NCBI RefSeq assembly: GCF_003855155.1
Contig: NZ_CP034073.1
Coordinates: 4,030,001-4,094,000, forward strand
DNA from: Shewanella psychromarinicola
Lineage (GTDB): Bacteria; Pseudomonadota; Gammaproteobacteria; Enterobacterales; Shewanellaceae
Length of the DNA: 64,000 nucleotides
Direction of reading: 5' to 3'
Shown: piece after piece, positions 36,397 through 45,616 of the stretch
How positions within the stretch are numbered: the stretch's first letter is position 1
Layout of the letters: each line of letters begins with the position of its first letter
Made by a program: the position numbers and the translations under genes
The notes under the pieces: generated by a model
Told to the model about the DNA's origin: nothing
The model's database searches: none
What the model saw: only the letters and a program-made list of their open reading frames with translations

Positions 36397-36423
36397 TGAG
36401 CTCTCATTGACCGCCCCCTCTAT

Positions 36424-37770
36424 TTAATTATTGGATGATTTTAAGGGGTGACAACAATCCTGACACAGGGGGACCTTCACATCTTTACCATAACGGCTAT
36501 ATGTGATGTTGGGATTAGCGTGTCCGACGATTTGCGCCACGATATGCTCGCTGATATCCAGTTGCTTCATTTCATCGATAAACGTGTGTCTGAAGCCATA
36601 TGACGTGGGACGCTGGTTAGCTTGCATGCCGATTTCAGTTTGAAGTTTGGCGAGCTGTTTACAGTAGGTTTTTGACCAATCTTCAATGATGCCAACAGGT
36701 TTATAGTCAAACAGCTGGGTATGAGTTGATTTTCTTTGCTCAACAAACGCAATGAAGCCTAGCTCAAGCAAGTATTTGTGAATGGGCACATAACGTTTGG
36801 CATTGAGGTTCTTTAATCGTTGCCCTGCGCCGCTGTCATCAACCCTAATGCAGTCAACTCCATCTACTTGCTTGATATCACTAGATAACAGCTGGCAAGC
36901 TTCAGATGGCCTTAAGCCGCCATAGAGCATCATGAGTGTGACCCACTTAAAATCAGCTGTTGAGTCATTGAATGCTGTCGAGCGGATTAATCTTTTTAGC
37001 TCAGGTGCTGTCCAGCGATTGCGGCCTTGATTGGGTTTTGCCTTAGGCTTTTGACCGACTGTGACGCTTTCAAAAGGGTTGAGACTGCTGTAGTTCATTA
37101 ACTGGCACCATTTAAAAAACTGGAATACAGCAGCTAGGTATTCTTTATTGCTTTTGTAGCTTCGGCCTTGAGTCAGTAAAGTATCGCGATAGGTCATCGC
37201 ATCAGCACTGGTGATATCGTGCACACATTTAACATCAGTTTTAAGCTTGGTTTTAAGAATGGATTTTGAAGATACGGTATCAATAAAATGCCGAGTACGC
37301 TGCTCAAGCTGCTTGATAGAGAGCGGCCTGATGGCTGATTTTTGTTTTGAGATAATAAATGCGCTTAATGCTTCGATTAACCCAATTACAGGCTTTGCTT
37401 GCGCCACAGCGGTAGTTTCACGATGCTGAGACAATTTAGTCTCTCTATTGGGGATAGCATGAGGTTTTTGCGTGATGTTGAACGTGATATCCGTTTCATT
37501 ACCATCAAACTGAGCTCTGAGATGGTTAATGACCTCATCAACGTAGCGAATAAAGTCATTTATACGGGTTTGATGGTCAATAGACTTGATGATTTTTTTG
37601 AGTGCTCCGGCAACATCAATGTTACGGATGACCGCTTCTGCTCTGTCACGAGTCAGTAAGGAGACTTTTACGTCAAAGGGAAAGCCCTTGTCGCGTAAAT
37701 ATTTGGCTAAACAGATGCGCGTGAAGTATACGTTGTTGGGTGCTCGATAAAGATACATTGTCTGAGTCAA
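36424..37770 (-). CDS. Tyrosine recombinase / integrase of the island
   Basis: The 448-residue phage-type integrase has a catalytic set in order: Arg in MMLYGGLRPSEACQLL, HxxR-region SYGFRHTFIDEM, His in IVGHANPNITYSRYG and the nucleophile Tyr in that same motif. The N-terminal third resembles the DUF6538-type N-terminus often found in island integrases (MYLYRAPNNVYFTRICLAKYLRDKG). It lies 75 bases from the 3' end of tRNA-Ser, the expected place for an enzyme using that gene as attachment site. Open from end to end. Confidence 0.93.
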   Translation of the reverse strand: MTQTMYLYRAPNNVYFTRICLAKYLRDKGFPFDVKVSLLTRDRAEAVIRNIDVAGALKKIIKSIDHQTRINDFIRYVDEVINHLRAQFDGNETDITFNITQKPHAIPNRETKLSQHRETTAVAQAKPVIGLIEALSAFIISKQKSAIRPLSIKQLEQRTRHFIDTVSSKSILKTKLKTDVKCVHDITSADAMTYRDTLLTQGRSYKSNKEYLAAVFQFFKWCQLMNYSSLNPFESVTVGQKPKAKPNQGRNRWTAPELKRLIRSTAFNDSTADFKWVTLMMLYGGLRPSEACQLLSSDIKQVDGVDCIRVDDSGAGQRLKNLNAKRYVPIHKYLLELGFIAFVEQRKSTHTQLFDYKPVGIIEDWSKTYCKQLAKLQTEIGMQANQRPTSYGFRHTFIDEMKQLDISEHIVAQIVGHANPNITYSRYGKDVKVPLCQDCCHPLKSSNN

Positions 37771-37805
37771 TCCTTATGGAGAGCCGCTCAAACGCCAAAA
37801 ACAAA

Positions 37806-37832
37806 AAAAGCCGTTGATAATCAACGGCTTTT
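37806..37832 (-). terminator. Terminator after tRNA-Ser, supplied by the island
   Basis: AAAAGCCGTTGA and TCAACGGCTTTT form a 12-bp stem with a 3-base loop; on the minus strand a T run follows. It differs from the terminator at the left att site. Confidence 0.88.
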
Positions 37833-37841
37833 CTCGTATTT

Positions 37842-37871
37842 AATGTGGCGGAGGGATAGGGATTTGAACCC
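37842..37871. repeat. Right attachment site (att) within tRNA-Ser
   Basis: The perfect 30-bp copy of 26786-26815 covers the tRNA 3' end, from the T-arm through CCA, plus four bases. The integrated island leaves the tRNA sequence whole. Confidence 0.88.
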
Positions 37872-37935
37872 TAGAACGGGATAAACCGTTGCCGGTTTTC
37901 AAGACCGGTGCATTCGACCACTCTGCCATCCCTCC
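37846..37935 (-). tRNA. tRNA-Ser (UGA)
   Basis: The 90-nt class II tRNA has acceptor stem GGAGGGA/TCCCTCC, encoded GCCA end, D-arm GCAGAGTGGTCGAATGC, and anticodon arm CCGGTCTTGAAAACCGG with anticodon TGA (plus 37899-37901). It has a long variable arm with a hairpin (AACGGTTTATCCCGTT) and T-arm GGGTTCAAATCCC. All features agree with serine. It serves as attachment site for the island. Confidence 0.97.
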
Positions 37936-38260
37936 GAGCGGGCGAATAATATGATAATGACCCTTTGGTGTAAAGGGTAAATTGCAAATAACCCGTTAAG
38001 TGTCTATTAAACACACAAATTAACTTATCATCTGCTGTTCGGTGATTCAAAATGTATTGCGCAGCTAATATTACTCAATGGTATTGACTCACTCAACACC
38101 AAAAGCACGCGACTGCGCTATCGGCTATTAAGCTGCGAATATAACAATGGGCTAAGCGAAAACATGATTAAACAGCCGATAACGGCAACTTTGCTTGATT
38201 TGATTAGGGTTAATGTTTACCTTTACTGCTAGTAATTTTGCCAATGCCAAGGATAGCGAG
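37936..38260. other. Intergenic region between tRNA-Ser and the LysR gene
   Basis: It holds the tRNA promoter (minus strand) and the LysR gene promoter (plus). No further gene is seen. Confidence 0.4.
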
Positions 38261-39163
38261 ATGCTTTCAGAACAAGCATTCGAGATGATAGATATCGTGG
38301 CCCGTGTGGGTAGTTTTACCGCCGCAGCCAATAAATTGAATAAAGTGCCGTCTGCGGTGAGTTATGCAATTAAACAAATTGAAGATGACTTAGGGGTAAT
38401 ATTGTTTGAGCGTCGCCATCGCAGTGTCAGTTTGACGCCCGCTGGTGAACATTTTGTGGCCCAGTCGCGTGACATTATGACCAAGCTTAATAATATTAAA
38501 CGTGATACACAAAAAGTGGCTAATGGCTGGCGCCCTTCGTTATCTATTGCGATTGACAATATGGTGCGTGCTGACAAAATCAGTGGCTTAATTGCTGATT
38601 TTTATCGCCACTTTACCGACATAGAATTGATTATCCGCTTAGAAGTCTATAATGGAGTGTGGGAGGCTTTGTCCAGCGGCAAAAGCGATATCGCCATTGG
38701 TGCAACGTCAAGCATTCCTGTTGGTGGTACATTTAAGTCCCGCCATATGGGGATGATTGAGTGGTCTTTTTTAGTCGGTAAAAACCACCCTTTAGCTATC
38801 GCAGAGCATGCATTAACCGATGAAGAGTTATTGCAATATCCGTCAATTTGCCTGCAAGATACCGCCCATAATATTGCCCATCGACCTAATTGGTTGCTGA
38901 ATAATCAGCGCAGAATTGTGGTACCTGATTGGATCAGAGCGATTAATTGTTTTAGAGAAGGCTTAGGCGTGGGATATATGCCATACCATTTGGCCGATAT
39001 CTTTATTAAAGCCGGCGCGCTCATAGAAAAACAACTCGCCACACCAAAGCAAGACACAGCCTGCTGTTTAGCCTGGAATAATGCCAACATGAGCCCAGCA
39101 ATGCAGTGGGTATTAGATCACCTAGGTGATACCGAAAAACTAAAAAAAGAATGGCTTAGTTAA
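38261..39163 (+). CDS. punR: LysR-family regulator, PunR-like
   Basis: The 300-residue LysR-type regulator has an N-terminal winged helix (FEMIDIVARVGSFTAAANKL...VPSAVSYAIKQIEDDLGVILFERRHRSVSLTPAGEHF) and a substrate-binding domain. The start at 38261 (MLSEQAFEM) has AAGGA 7 bases before it; the frame is open further upstream to 38213 but that is not needed. It closely resembles E. coli PunR (YdhB) from memory, for instance IPVGG.F..R.MGM..W and the end NMSPAMQW.LD.LGDTEKLKKEWL. PunR activates the purine transporter gene punC; no transporter gene lies beside it here, so the target is open. Confidence 0.85.
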   Translation: MLSEQAFEMIDIVARVGSFTAAANKLNKVPSAVSYAIKQIEDDLGVILFERRHRSVSLTPAGEHFVAQSRDIMTKLNNIKRDTQKVANGWRPSLSIAIDNMVRADKISGLIADFYRHFTDIELIIRLEVYNGVWEALSSGKSDIAIGATSSIPVGGTFKSRHMGMIEWSFLVGKNHPLAIAEHALTDEELLQYPSICLQDTAHNIAHRPNWLLNNQRRIVVPDWIRAINCFREGLGVGYMPYHLADIFIKAGALIEKQLATPKQDTACCLAWNNANMSPAMQWVLDHLGDTEKLKKEWLS

Positions 39164-39366
39164 TCCTGTTACGCCAAATATGTTTTTTGTAATAGCATTA
39201 CTTATCAAACCGTATATGTTAAATTAGCAACTATTAAGATGATGTTAGTTATGAATTAATTTTGGTTTAATATACATTGCTTACGCTATACAAATAGATT
39301 TAGCTTCAGAGTGAGAAATATTTTTTCTCGTAGAGCGAATCATTGAGTTAACACCTGGAGACGATA

Positions 39367-40026
39367 ATGAATCAACAATCAGTTATATCACCCAGTCTAT
39401 CGACTACTGATGTCAATAAACTGTTAAAAAACACCTACATGCTTCTGGCGATGACATTAGCATTCTCTGCTGTCACTGCTGGTTTTGCCATGGCGATAAA
39501 CCTTGGCCCAATGATGTCAATAGGCTTATCGCTTGGTAGCTTGGTATTGTTATTTGTAACACTCAAAAAAGCTGACAGTTCTGCAGGTATTTTTTGGGTG
39601 TTTGCTTTTACGGGTATGCAAGGTGCTTCACTAGGTTACATTCTTAATCATTATGCCGGAATGGCAAATGGTCCTGGCTTAATTATGCAGGCACTAGGCT
39701 TAACCTCTATCATTTTCGTGTCGCTTTCGGCATATGCGTTAACCACGAAGAAAGACTTTTCATTTATGCGCGGCTTCTTATTTGCGGGTTTATTAGTGAT
39801 GATCGGTGCGATGGTCATTAATATATTCGTCGGTAGCTCAATATTATTTATGGCAATGAACGCAGGTATTGCGTTGCTAATGACCGGTTTCATTCTTTAT
39901 GACACCAGTCGTATCGTGAATGGCGGCGAAACAAACTACGTTCGGGCGACTATTTCATTGTACTTAGATTTTTTGAACTTGTTCATAAGCCTACTACATT
40001 TAATGGGTATTGGCAGCGACGACTAA
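39367..40026 (+). CDS. yccA: Bax1-I / YccA family membrane protein
   Basis: The 219-residue integral membrane protein with seven predicted spans belongs to the BAX inhibitor-1 family. Typical features are the N-terminal LLKNTYMLLAMTLAFSA and the C-terminal FILYDTSRIVNGGETNYVRATISLYLDFLNLF. E. coli YccA interacts with and modulates the FtsH protease. The ribosome site GGAG precedes the ATG. It is followed by the tus genes, a known neighbourhood in gammaproteobacteria. Confidence 0.93.
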   Translation: MNQQSVISPSLSTTDVNKLLKNTYMLLAMTLAFSAVTAGFAMAINLGPMMSIGLSLGSLVLLFVTLKKADSSAGIFWVFAFTGMQGASLGYILNHYAGMANGPGLIMQALGLTSIIFVSLSAYALTTKKDFSFMRGFLFAGLLVMIGAMVINIFVGSSILFMAMNAGIALLMTGFILYDTSRIVNGGETNYVRATISLYLDFLNLFISLLHLMGIGSDD

Positions 40027-40057
40027 TCGTCGATAGAGTTCACTAGCAAATTACGTT

Positions 40058-40088
40058 AAAATGACCCTACATTAGGGTCATTTTTTTT
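40058..40088 (+). terminator. Terminator between yccA and tusD
   Basis: AAAATGACCCTA (40058-40069) and TAGGGTCATTTT (40073-40084) form a 12-bp stem with a 3-base loop and run into eight T's. It ends four bases before the tusD start codon, leaving no room for a separate ribosome site. Confidence 0.9.
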
Positions 40089-40091
40089 ATC

Positions 40092-40481
40092 ATGAGCAAA
40101 TTCATCATTCAAGTAAATGGAAGCGTTTATGGCTCTACGGCCAGCTTTCGTGCATTAGCATTTTGCCAAAGCGCATTAGCCAATGGCCATCAAATCATTA
40201 ATGTCTTTTTCTATCAAGATGGCGTAACTAACAGTAATGCCCTCACCTGTCCTGCTTCTGACGAAATTGATATGCATTCCAATTGGCAATCATTGTCATT
40301 AAAACATACGATACCGCTGACCAATTGTGTCTCTGCAGCTCTGCGGCGTGGCGTATTATCGCAACAAGATGCGACGGAAAATGGTAAACCACAATGGAAT
40401 AGCAGCGACGCATTTACCATGGGCGGTTTAGGTGAATTAGTGGTGGGTATTGAGCAAGCAGATAGATTAATTAGTTTTTAA
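40092..40481 (+). CDS. tusD: Sulfurtransferase complex subunit TusD
   Basis: The 129-residue DsrE-like protein has the catalytic Cys79 in PLTNCVSAALRRGVL, corresponding to Cys78 of E. coli TusD. It accepts persulfide sulfur from TusA within the TusBCD hexamer and passes it to TusE for 2-thiolation of the wobble uridine of Lys, Glu and Gln tRNAs. The ATG has no Shine-Dalgarno sequence because the upstream bases are the T tract of a terminator; translation may be leaderless or depend on read-through. tusC follows after 20 bases. Confidence 0.95.
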   Translation: MSKFIIQVNGSVYGSTASFRALAFCQSALANGHQIINVFFYQDGVTNSNALTCPASDEIDMHSNWQSLSLKHTIPLTNCVSAALRRGVLSQQDATENGKPQWNSSDAFTMGGLGELVVGIEQADRLISF

Positions 40482-40500
40482 GGTATTAGTGGAATAGACA

Positions 40501-40857
40501 ATGAAATCACTGGTGATTATTTTTAGGCATGCCCCTTTTGGCACCACAAGTACCCGTGAAGGGTTAGATTTTGCCATGCTCAGCGCAAGCTTTGAGCAAC
40601 AAGTGAGTCTGGTATTTACCAATGAAGCGGTATTACATTTACTGGCAGGCCAAACCCCCGAACAAGCAGGCTCTAAAGATTATGTGTCGGCGTTTAAAGC
40701 GCTTTCTCTTTACGATATTGATACCGTATTGGTTTGTGCTGAATCAATGACCACATTAGGAGTACACCCCAATGACTTTAGTATTGCGGCCACAGTGGCA
40801 ACTCCAGAGGTGATCACCAAAACCCTGCAAGCGGCTGATGAGGTGTTAGTATTTTGA
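40501..40857 (+). CDS. tusC: Sulfurtransferase complex subunit TusC
   Basis: The 118-residue DsrF-like subunit of TusBCD has family blocks FRHAPFGTTSTREGLDFAML and SLYDIDTVLVCAESM. It is structural and not itself persulfidated in E. coli. Its stop overlaps the tusB start (TTGA), so the two are translationally coupled. Confidence 0.94.
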   Translation: MKSLVIIFRHAPFGTTSTREGLDFAMLSASFEQQVSLVFTNEAVLHLLAGQTPEQAGSKDYVSAFKALSLYDIDTVLVCAESMTTLGVHPNDFSIAATVATPEVITKTLQAADEVLVF

Positions 40858-41159
40858 TATTACATCATATCCAAACATCAACAATGAGTGACGATGCCTT
40901 AAATACTTGCTTGCGGTATATTCACCCTACTGACAGTATTTTATTGTCTAGCGATGCGGTGAATTGTTTGTTACAAACCCAGTGGCAACAACGTTTAGCA
41001 AACATTAAGCTGTTTGTGCTGCAAGATGATCTTGTAGCAAGAGGCTTATTTGAACGCTTGATGATGTTAGCGAATAAGACTGCAAGCTCTTTTGATATTA
41101 TTGATTATTCACAATTTGTTGAACAATCTTTGTTACACGATAAGGTCATCACGTGGTAA
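40854..41159 (+). CDS. tusB: Sulfurtransferase complex subunit TusB
   Basis: The 101-residue DsrH-like subunit ([20 protein letters not shown], with [11 protein letters not shown]) starts with TTG at 40854, overlapping the tusC stop; AGGTG lies 8 bases upstream. It completes the TusBCD complex. Its end overlaps the GTG start of tusE. Confidence 0.92.
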   Translation: MILHHIQTSTMSDDALNTCLRYIHPTDSILLSSDAVNCLLQTQWQQRLANIKLFVLQDDLVARGLFERLMMLANKTASSFDIIDYSQFVEQSLLHDKVITW

Positions 41160-41491
41160 ATTTTTTTGAATTTAATGGTCAGCAAATTGAAACCGATCAT
41201 CAAGGCTATTTAAACAACATCAATGACTGGCAAGAATCCATGGCTGTTGTTATTGCTGCCACTGAGAATATTGAGTTGACCGAACAACACTGGGAAGTGA
41301 TCCGTTTTGTACGTGATTTTTATCTTGAGTACAAAACCAGTCCAGCCATTCGAGTATTAGTTAAAGCTATTGGCCAACGTTTAGGCGCGGATAAAGGTAA
41401 CTCTAAATATTTGTATACCTTGTTCCCGATTGGTCCCGCAAAACAAGCAACAAAAATTGCCGGTTTGCCAAAACCGGCAAAATGTTTATAG
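41153..41491 (+). CDS. tusE: TusE / DsrC-family sulfur carrier
   Basis: The 112-residue DsrC-family protein has the conserved penultimate Cys (GLPKPAKCL), the persulfide carrier of TusE, and family blocks [29 protein letters not shown] and [21 protein letters not shown]. It takes sulfur from TusD and hands it to MnmA. It starts with GTG at 41153, with AAGGT 6-7 bases upstream. It is the last gene of the operon. Confidence 0.95.
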   Translation: MVNFFEFNGQQIETDHQGYLNNINDWQESMAVVIAATENIELTEQHWEVIRFVRDFYLEYKTSPAIRVLVKAIGQRLGADKGNSKYLYTLFPIGPAKQATKIAGLPKPAKCL

Positions 41492-41506
41492 CAGAAAAGG
41501 CTTACA

Positions 41507-41542
41507 AAAAAGCCCGCTTAAGTCATCTTAAGCGGGCTTTTT
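41507..41542 (+). terminator. Terminator of the tus operon
   Basis: AAAAAGCCCGCTTAAG (41507-41522) pairs with CTTAAGCGGGCTTTTT (41527-41542), a 16-bp perfect stem with a 4-base loop. The U run is part of the stem, so it can act in both directions. Confidence 0.95.
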
Positions 41543-41620
41543 AAATGGCTAACCTTAACTGAGGTTATTTTGGAAATATATTTTCTATCACTATAAATAC
41601 TGCTTGAGCTAGTTCAACAA

Positions 41621-41827
41621 TTACCAACAAAATAAAAAAGAAGATAACTGATAAATAGATAAGCCTACGATTATCACGCCGACTTGAACCCATTGCTGGT
41701 TGTACCAACCCTTATAAATATGTGACCAACTCAAACTGAGTGACACAATTTCCAATACAATGTAGGAGTAAAATATGTGCTGCGATACAGTAACGCCGTT
41801 AACTCGGTTTACGGATTGCGGGGTCAC
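41621..41827 (-). CDS. Small putative membrane protein
   Basis: The 68-codon frame has two hydrophobic stretches (IFYSYIVLEIVSLSLSW and VQVGVIIVGLSIYQLSSFLF). No ribosome site is evident and no family is recognised; it may be the tail of a decayed gene. It is the only candidate in the 400-base gap between tusE and serS. Confidence 0.35.
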   Translation of the reverse strand: MTPQSVNRVNGVTVSQHIFYSYIVLEIVSLSLSWSHIYKGWYNQQWVQVGVIIVGLSIYQLSSFLFCW

Positions 41828-41905
41828 TCAACGCGCAAAAACATACAGGTCTTTTTAGAAGATGAATGTCTAAGCTCTATCTTGTACAAGACTAATGATT
41901 AAAAT

Positions 41906-41937
41906 CCTAGCCGCGCCTAAGATTGAGTACGGCTAGG
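41906..41937 (-). terminator. Probable terminator after serS
   Basis: CCTAGCCG (41906-41913) and CGGCTAGG (41930-41937) pair around a 16-base loop. The following minus-strand bases (ATTTTAATC) are only moderately U-rich. Confidence 0.55.
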
Positions 41938-41948
41938 GAAAAGTGATA

Positions 41949-43253
<1,305 letters not shown>

Positions 43254-43628
43254 TTAAACGCGAGAAAATATAAGTTGTTGACCTAAATACACCATAAATA
43301 GACATAAGGAGACATTCAACAACACATTTAAAATAGCTTTATGCCATAAGCCTTCTTGCAGCAGCAGTAAGGTTTCATTCGAGAAAGTCGAAAACGTCGT
43401 TAACGCGCCCAATAGGCCAATGCCAATAAGCGCTTTAATTTCAGGGCTAATATGACTTAATTGCCCCATCGCATAAACGGCGCCCATTAAAAACGATCCC
43501 AATAGATTGACTAACAGTGTACCAAAAGGAAAACTGCTTCCAAATAGCTGGATCATAAAAATTGACAGAAGATAGCGTAAAACTGCACCAATTGACCCAC
43601 CTAGTGCCACCAAGAACACATTAGTCAT
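43254..43628 (-). CDS. crcB: Fluoride channel CrcB/Fluc
   Basis: The 124-residue membrane protein with four spans carries the signature [25 protein letters not shown] and [12 protein letters not shown], whose Phe and Thr line the fluoride path. It exports fluoride as a dual-topology dimer. I set the start at 43628 ([11 protein letters not shown]), 8 bases after GAGGA; a longer frame to 43655 lies in rarA. Its start overlaps the rarA stop. No fluoride riboswitch is seen, as expected inside an operon. Confidence 0.95.
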   Translation of the reverse strand: MTNVFLVALGGSIGAVLRYLLSIFMIQLFGSSFPFGTLLVNLLGSFLMGAVYAMGQLSHISPEIKALIGIGLLGALTTFSTFSNETLLLLQEGLWHKAILNVLLNVSLCLFMVYLGQQLIFSRV

Positions 43629-44955
43629 AGCGTTTGTCCTCGCTTTGTTGATCAAGTTGGTTTAACTGCGCTAATTTATCTTGAATGCGTTTTTCAAAAC
43701 CTCTATTAGTAGGCTGATAAAATTGGCTATGTTGCAATGATTCAGGAAAGTAATTCTCCCCAGCAGCATAAGCACCCGGTTCATTATGAGCATAACGGTA
43801 TTCTTTGCCAAAGCCGATTTCTTTCATCAATTTGGTCGGGGCATTGCGAAGGTGGTTCGGCACAGGCTCGTGTCCAGTTTGCTTAGCTAACTCACGCGCA
43901 GCGTTAAATGCGCTATAAACAGCATTACTTTTAGGCGCACTAGCTAAATACAACACCGCCTGAGCAATGGCGCGGTCACCTTCAGCGGGCCCAATACGGT
44001 GGTAACAATCCCATGCATTAAGTGCAACGGTCATGGCGACAGGATCGGCGTTACCAATGTCTTCAGAAGCAATGGCTAATAAACGTCGTGCAACATACAA
44101 GGCATCGCCGCCACCTTCTAAAATGCGGCAATACCAATACAAAGCGGCATCGGGAGATGATCCTCGCACCGACTTATGCACTGCAGAAATTAAATCGTAA
44201 AATTGATCGCCATTTTTATCGTAACCCGCAGCTTGATGCCCCGCGACTTGAGTGAGCATGTCGGTGGTAAATGCGCCACCATCACTGACTAAATCACTCA
44301 TTAGCTCAAGTAAATTAAGGGCTTTTCGTGCATCGCCATCACTAATGTCGGCTAATTGCTTGGCCACATCTGCAGGTAATGTTAACTGGCGTTTGCCCAA
44401 ACCCCGTTCTTCATCGGTTAATGCTTGGGTAACAATCAAACTTATTTCGTCTGGTGTGAGACGATTAATCAGGTAAACCCGCGCCCGGGATAATAAGGCA
44501 TTATTGATTTCAAATGAGGGGTTTTCGGTGGTGGCGCCAATAAAAATGACCGTACCGTCTTCAATAAAAGGTAAAAATGCATCTTGCTGGCTTTTATTAA
44601 ACCGGTGGACTTCATCGACAAACAATAAGGTACGTTGACCGCGGCTTTGGGCGATAGCCTTGGCTTGCTCTATGGCGGCCCGGATATCCTTTACGCCCGA
44701 TGTCACCGCAGAAATACGTTCAACATGGGCGTTGGCATAATGGGCAATTAACTCTGCTAAGGTGGTTTTGCCTGTACCAGGCGGCCCCCACAGTAGCATC
44801 GAATGAGCTCGGTTAGCCTCTAACGCCCTACGCAGAGGCTGACCTTCACCTAATAAATGTGCCTGACCAATATATTCGCTAATTTCCCTTGGACGCATAC
44901 GAGCTGCCAAGGGGCGAAAGTCTGGGGAAAAATCAAAACCTAAATTAGCCATCAA
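43621..44955 (-). CDS. rarA: Replication-associated recombination protein A (RarA/MgsA)
   Basis: The 444-residue AAA+ ATPase related to clamp loaders has Walker [11 protein letters not shown] (about 54-63), Walker [21 protein letters not shown], sensor 1 [10 protein letters not shown] and the MgsA C-terminal domain. It acts on stalled replication forks together with SSB. Five bases separate it from lolA upstream, the order known from many gammaproteobacteria. Confidence 0.97.
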   Translation of the reverse strand: MMANLGFDFSPDFRPLAARMRPREISEYIGQAHLLGEGQPLRRALEANRAHSMLLWGPPGTGKTTLAELIAHYANAHVERISAVTSGVKDIRAAIEQAKAIAQSRGQRTLLFVDEVHRFNKSQQDAFLPFIEDGTVIFIGATTENPSFEINNALLSRARVYLINRLTPDEISLIVTQALTDEERGLGKRQLTLPADVAKQLADISDGDARKALNLLELMSDLVSDGGAFTTDMLTQVAGHQAAGYDKNGDQFYDLISAVHKSVRGSSPDAALYWYCRILEGGGDALYVARRLLAIASEDIGNADPVAMTVALNAWDCYHRIGPAEGDRAIAQAVLYLASAPKSNAVYSAFNAARELAKQTGHEPVPNHLRNAPTKLMKEIGFGKEYRYAHNEPGAYAAGENYFPESLQHSQFYQPTNRGFEKRIQDKLAQLNQLDQQSEDKRYD

Positions 44956-44960
44956 ATAAC

Positions 44961-45611
44961 TTAGTTAGTTTGCTTTAAACGTTGATCGTCTATATCAACG
45001 TTATCGGGCACGGCAAACTCAAATATATTGGCTTCATCAGGTTTCACCGTGCGTTGCTGAGTCAATGCAAATTGGCTTAGATTACCTTGCTCGTCAGTTA
45101 AGTTAAATTTAACTAATTGACTCGCTTCAAAACACACACTTACGGCGACAACATTACTGTTGAGTTTTTTAGGTTGGATATCAAAACAACTTGCTTTAGC
45201 GTTAACGGCACGCTTGGTGACTGAATATTTAGCCCATGTGGCTTCATCTCGATGAACCAACAAGGCCATAGGTGATGCATCAACCGCTTGAGCAACATCC
45301 ATTACTGTGACTTCTTCAGCAAAGGGATTATAAATCCACAAGTTAACACCATCGGCCACAATCAGTGAATCATCAGGCTCAGTTAAATGCCAGTAAAATT
45401 GATTAGGGTACGCAAGCGCAAACACGCCGCTTCCACTTTGGATTGGTTTATTGTTAATGTCGGTCACTTGCTGGGAAAATGTCGCATGCAAGCTATCAAT
45501 ATTAGATAGCTTTTCGCGTAATTGGGTTGCGTCATCTGCCATCGCGGCAAAGCAACTTAAGCTCGTTGTCAATAATAGGCTTAATACTATAAAACGTTTA
45601 TTCATCATCAT
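44961..45611 (-). CDS. lolA: Outer-membrane lipoprotein carrier protein LolA
   Basis: The 216-residue periplasmic protein has a signal peptide ([20 protein letters not shown]), followed by the LolA half-barrel: [36 protein letters not shown] and [19 protein letters not shown]. It ferries lipoproteins from LolCDE to LolB at the outer membrane. It starts 5 bases after ftsK. Confidence 0.96.
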   Translation of the reverse strand: MMMNKRFIVLSLLLTTSLSCFAAMADDATQLREKLSNIDSLHATFSQQVTDINNKPIQSGSGVFALAYPNQFYWHLTEPDDSLIVADGVNLWIYNPFAEEVTVMDVAQAVDASPMALLVHRDEATWAKYSVTKRAVNAKASCFDIQPKKLNSNVVAVSVCFEASQLVKFNLTDEQGNLSQFALTQQRTVKPDEANIFEFAVPDNVDIDDQRLKQTN

Positions 45612-45616
45612 TCCTA

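Larger units (their letters stand above)
34800..36415 (-). mobile_element. IS3-family insertion sequence
   Basis: It has two overlapping genes on one strand and ends that share GGCGGT...TGGCAC in inverted form (34800 and 36415). I set the boundaries by these imperfect repeats, so they may be off by several bases. The flanks show no target duplication. The left flank is inside RAYT 3, but the right flank does not continue that gene, so a deletion followed insertion. Confidence 0.7.
26786..37871. mobile_element. Integrative genomic island in tRNA-Ser(UGA), about 11.1 kb
   Basis: It is bounded by perfect 30-bp direct repeats, the right one forming the 3' end of tRNA-Ser. The tyrosine integrase gene lies next to the tRNA. 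Cargo is two Rhs C-terminal toxin/immunity modules, two RAYT genes, an IS66 and an IS3 element. It holds no replication, conjugation or phage structural genes, so it is an integrase-only island that has probably lost parts. The element brings its own terminator for the tRNA (37806-37832). Confidence 0.85.

Noticed and set aside
26786..37871. Prophage
   Set aside because: Integrase and att sites are present, but no phage structural, replication or lysis genes are seen.
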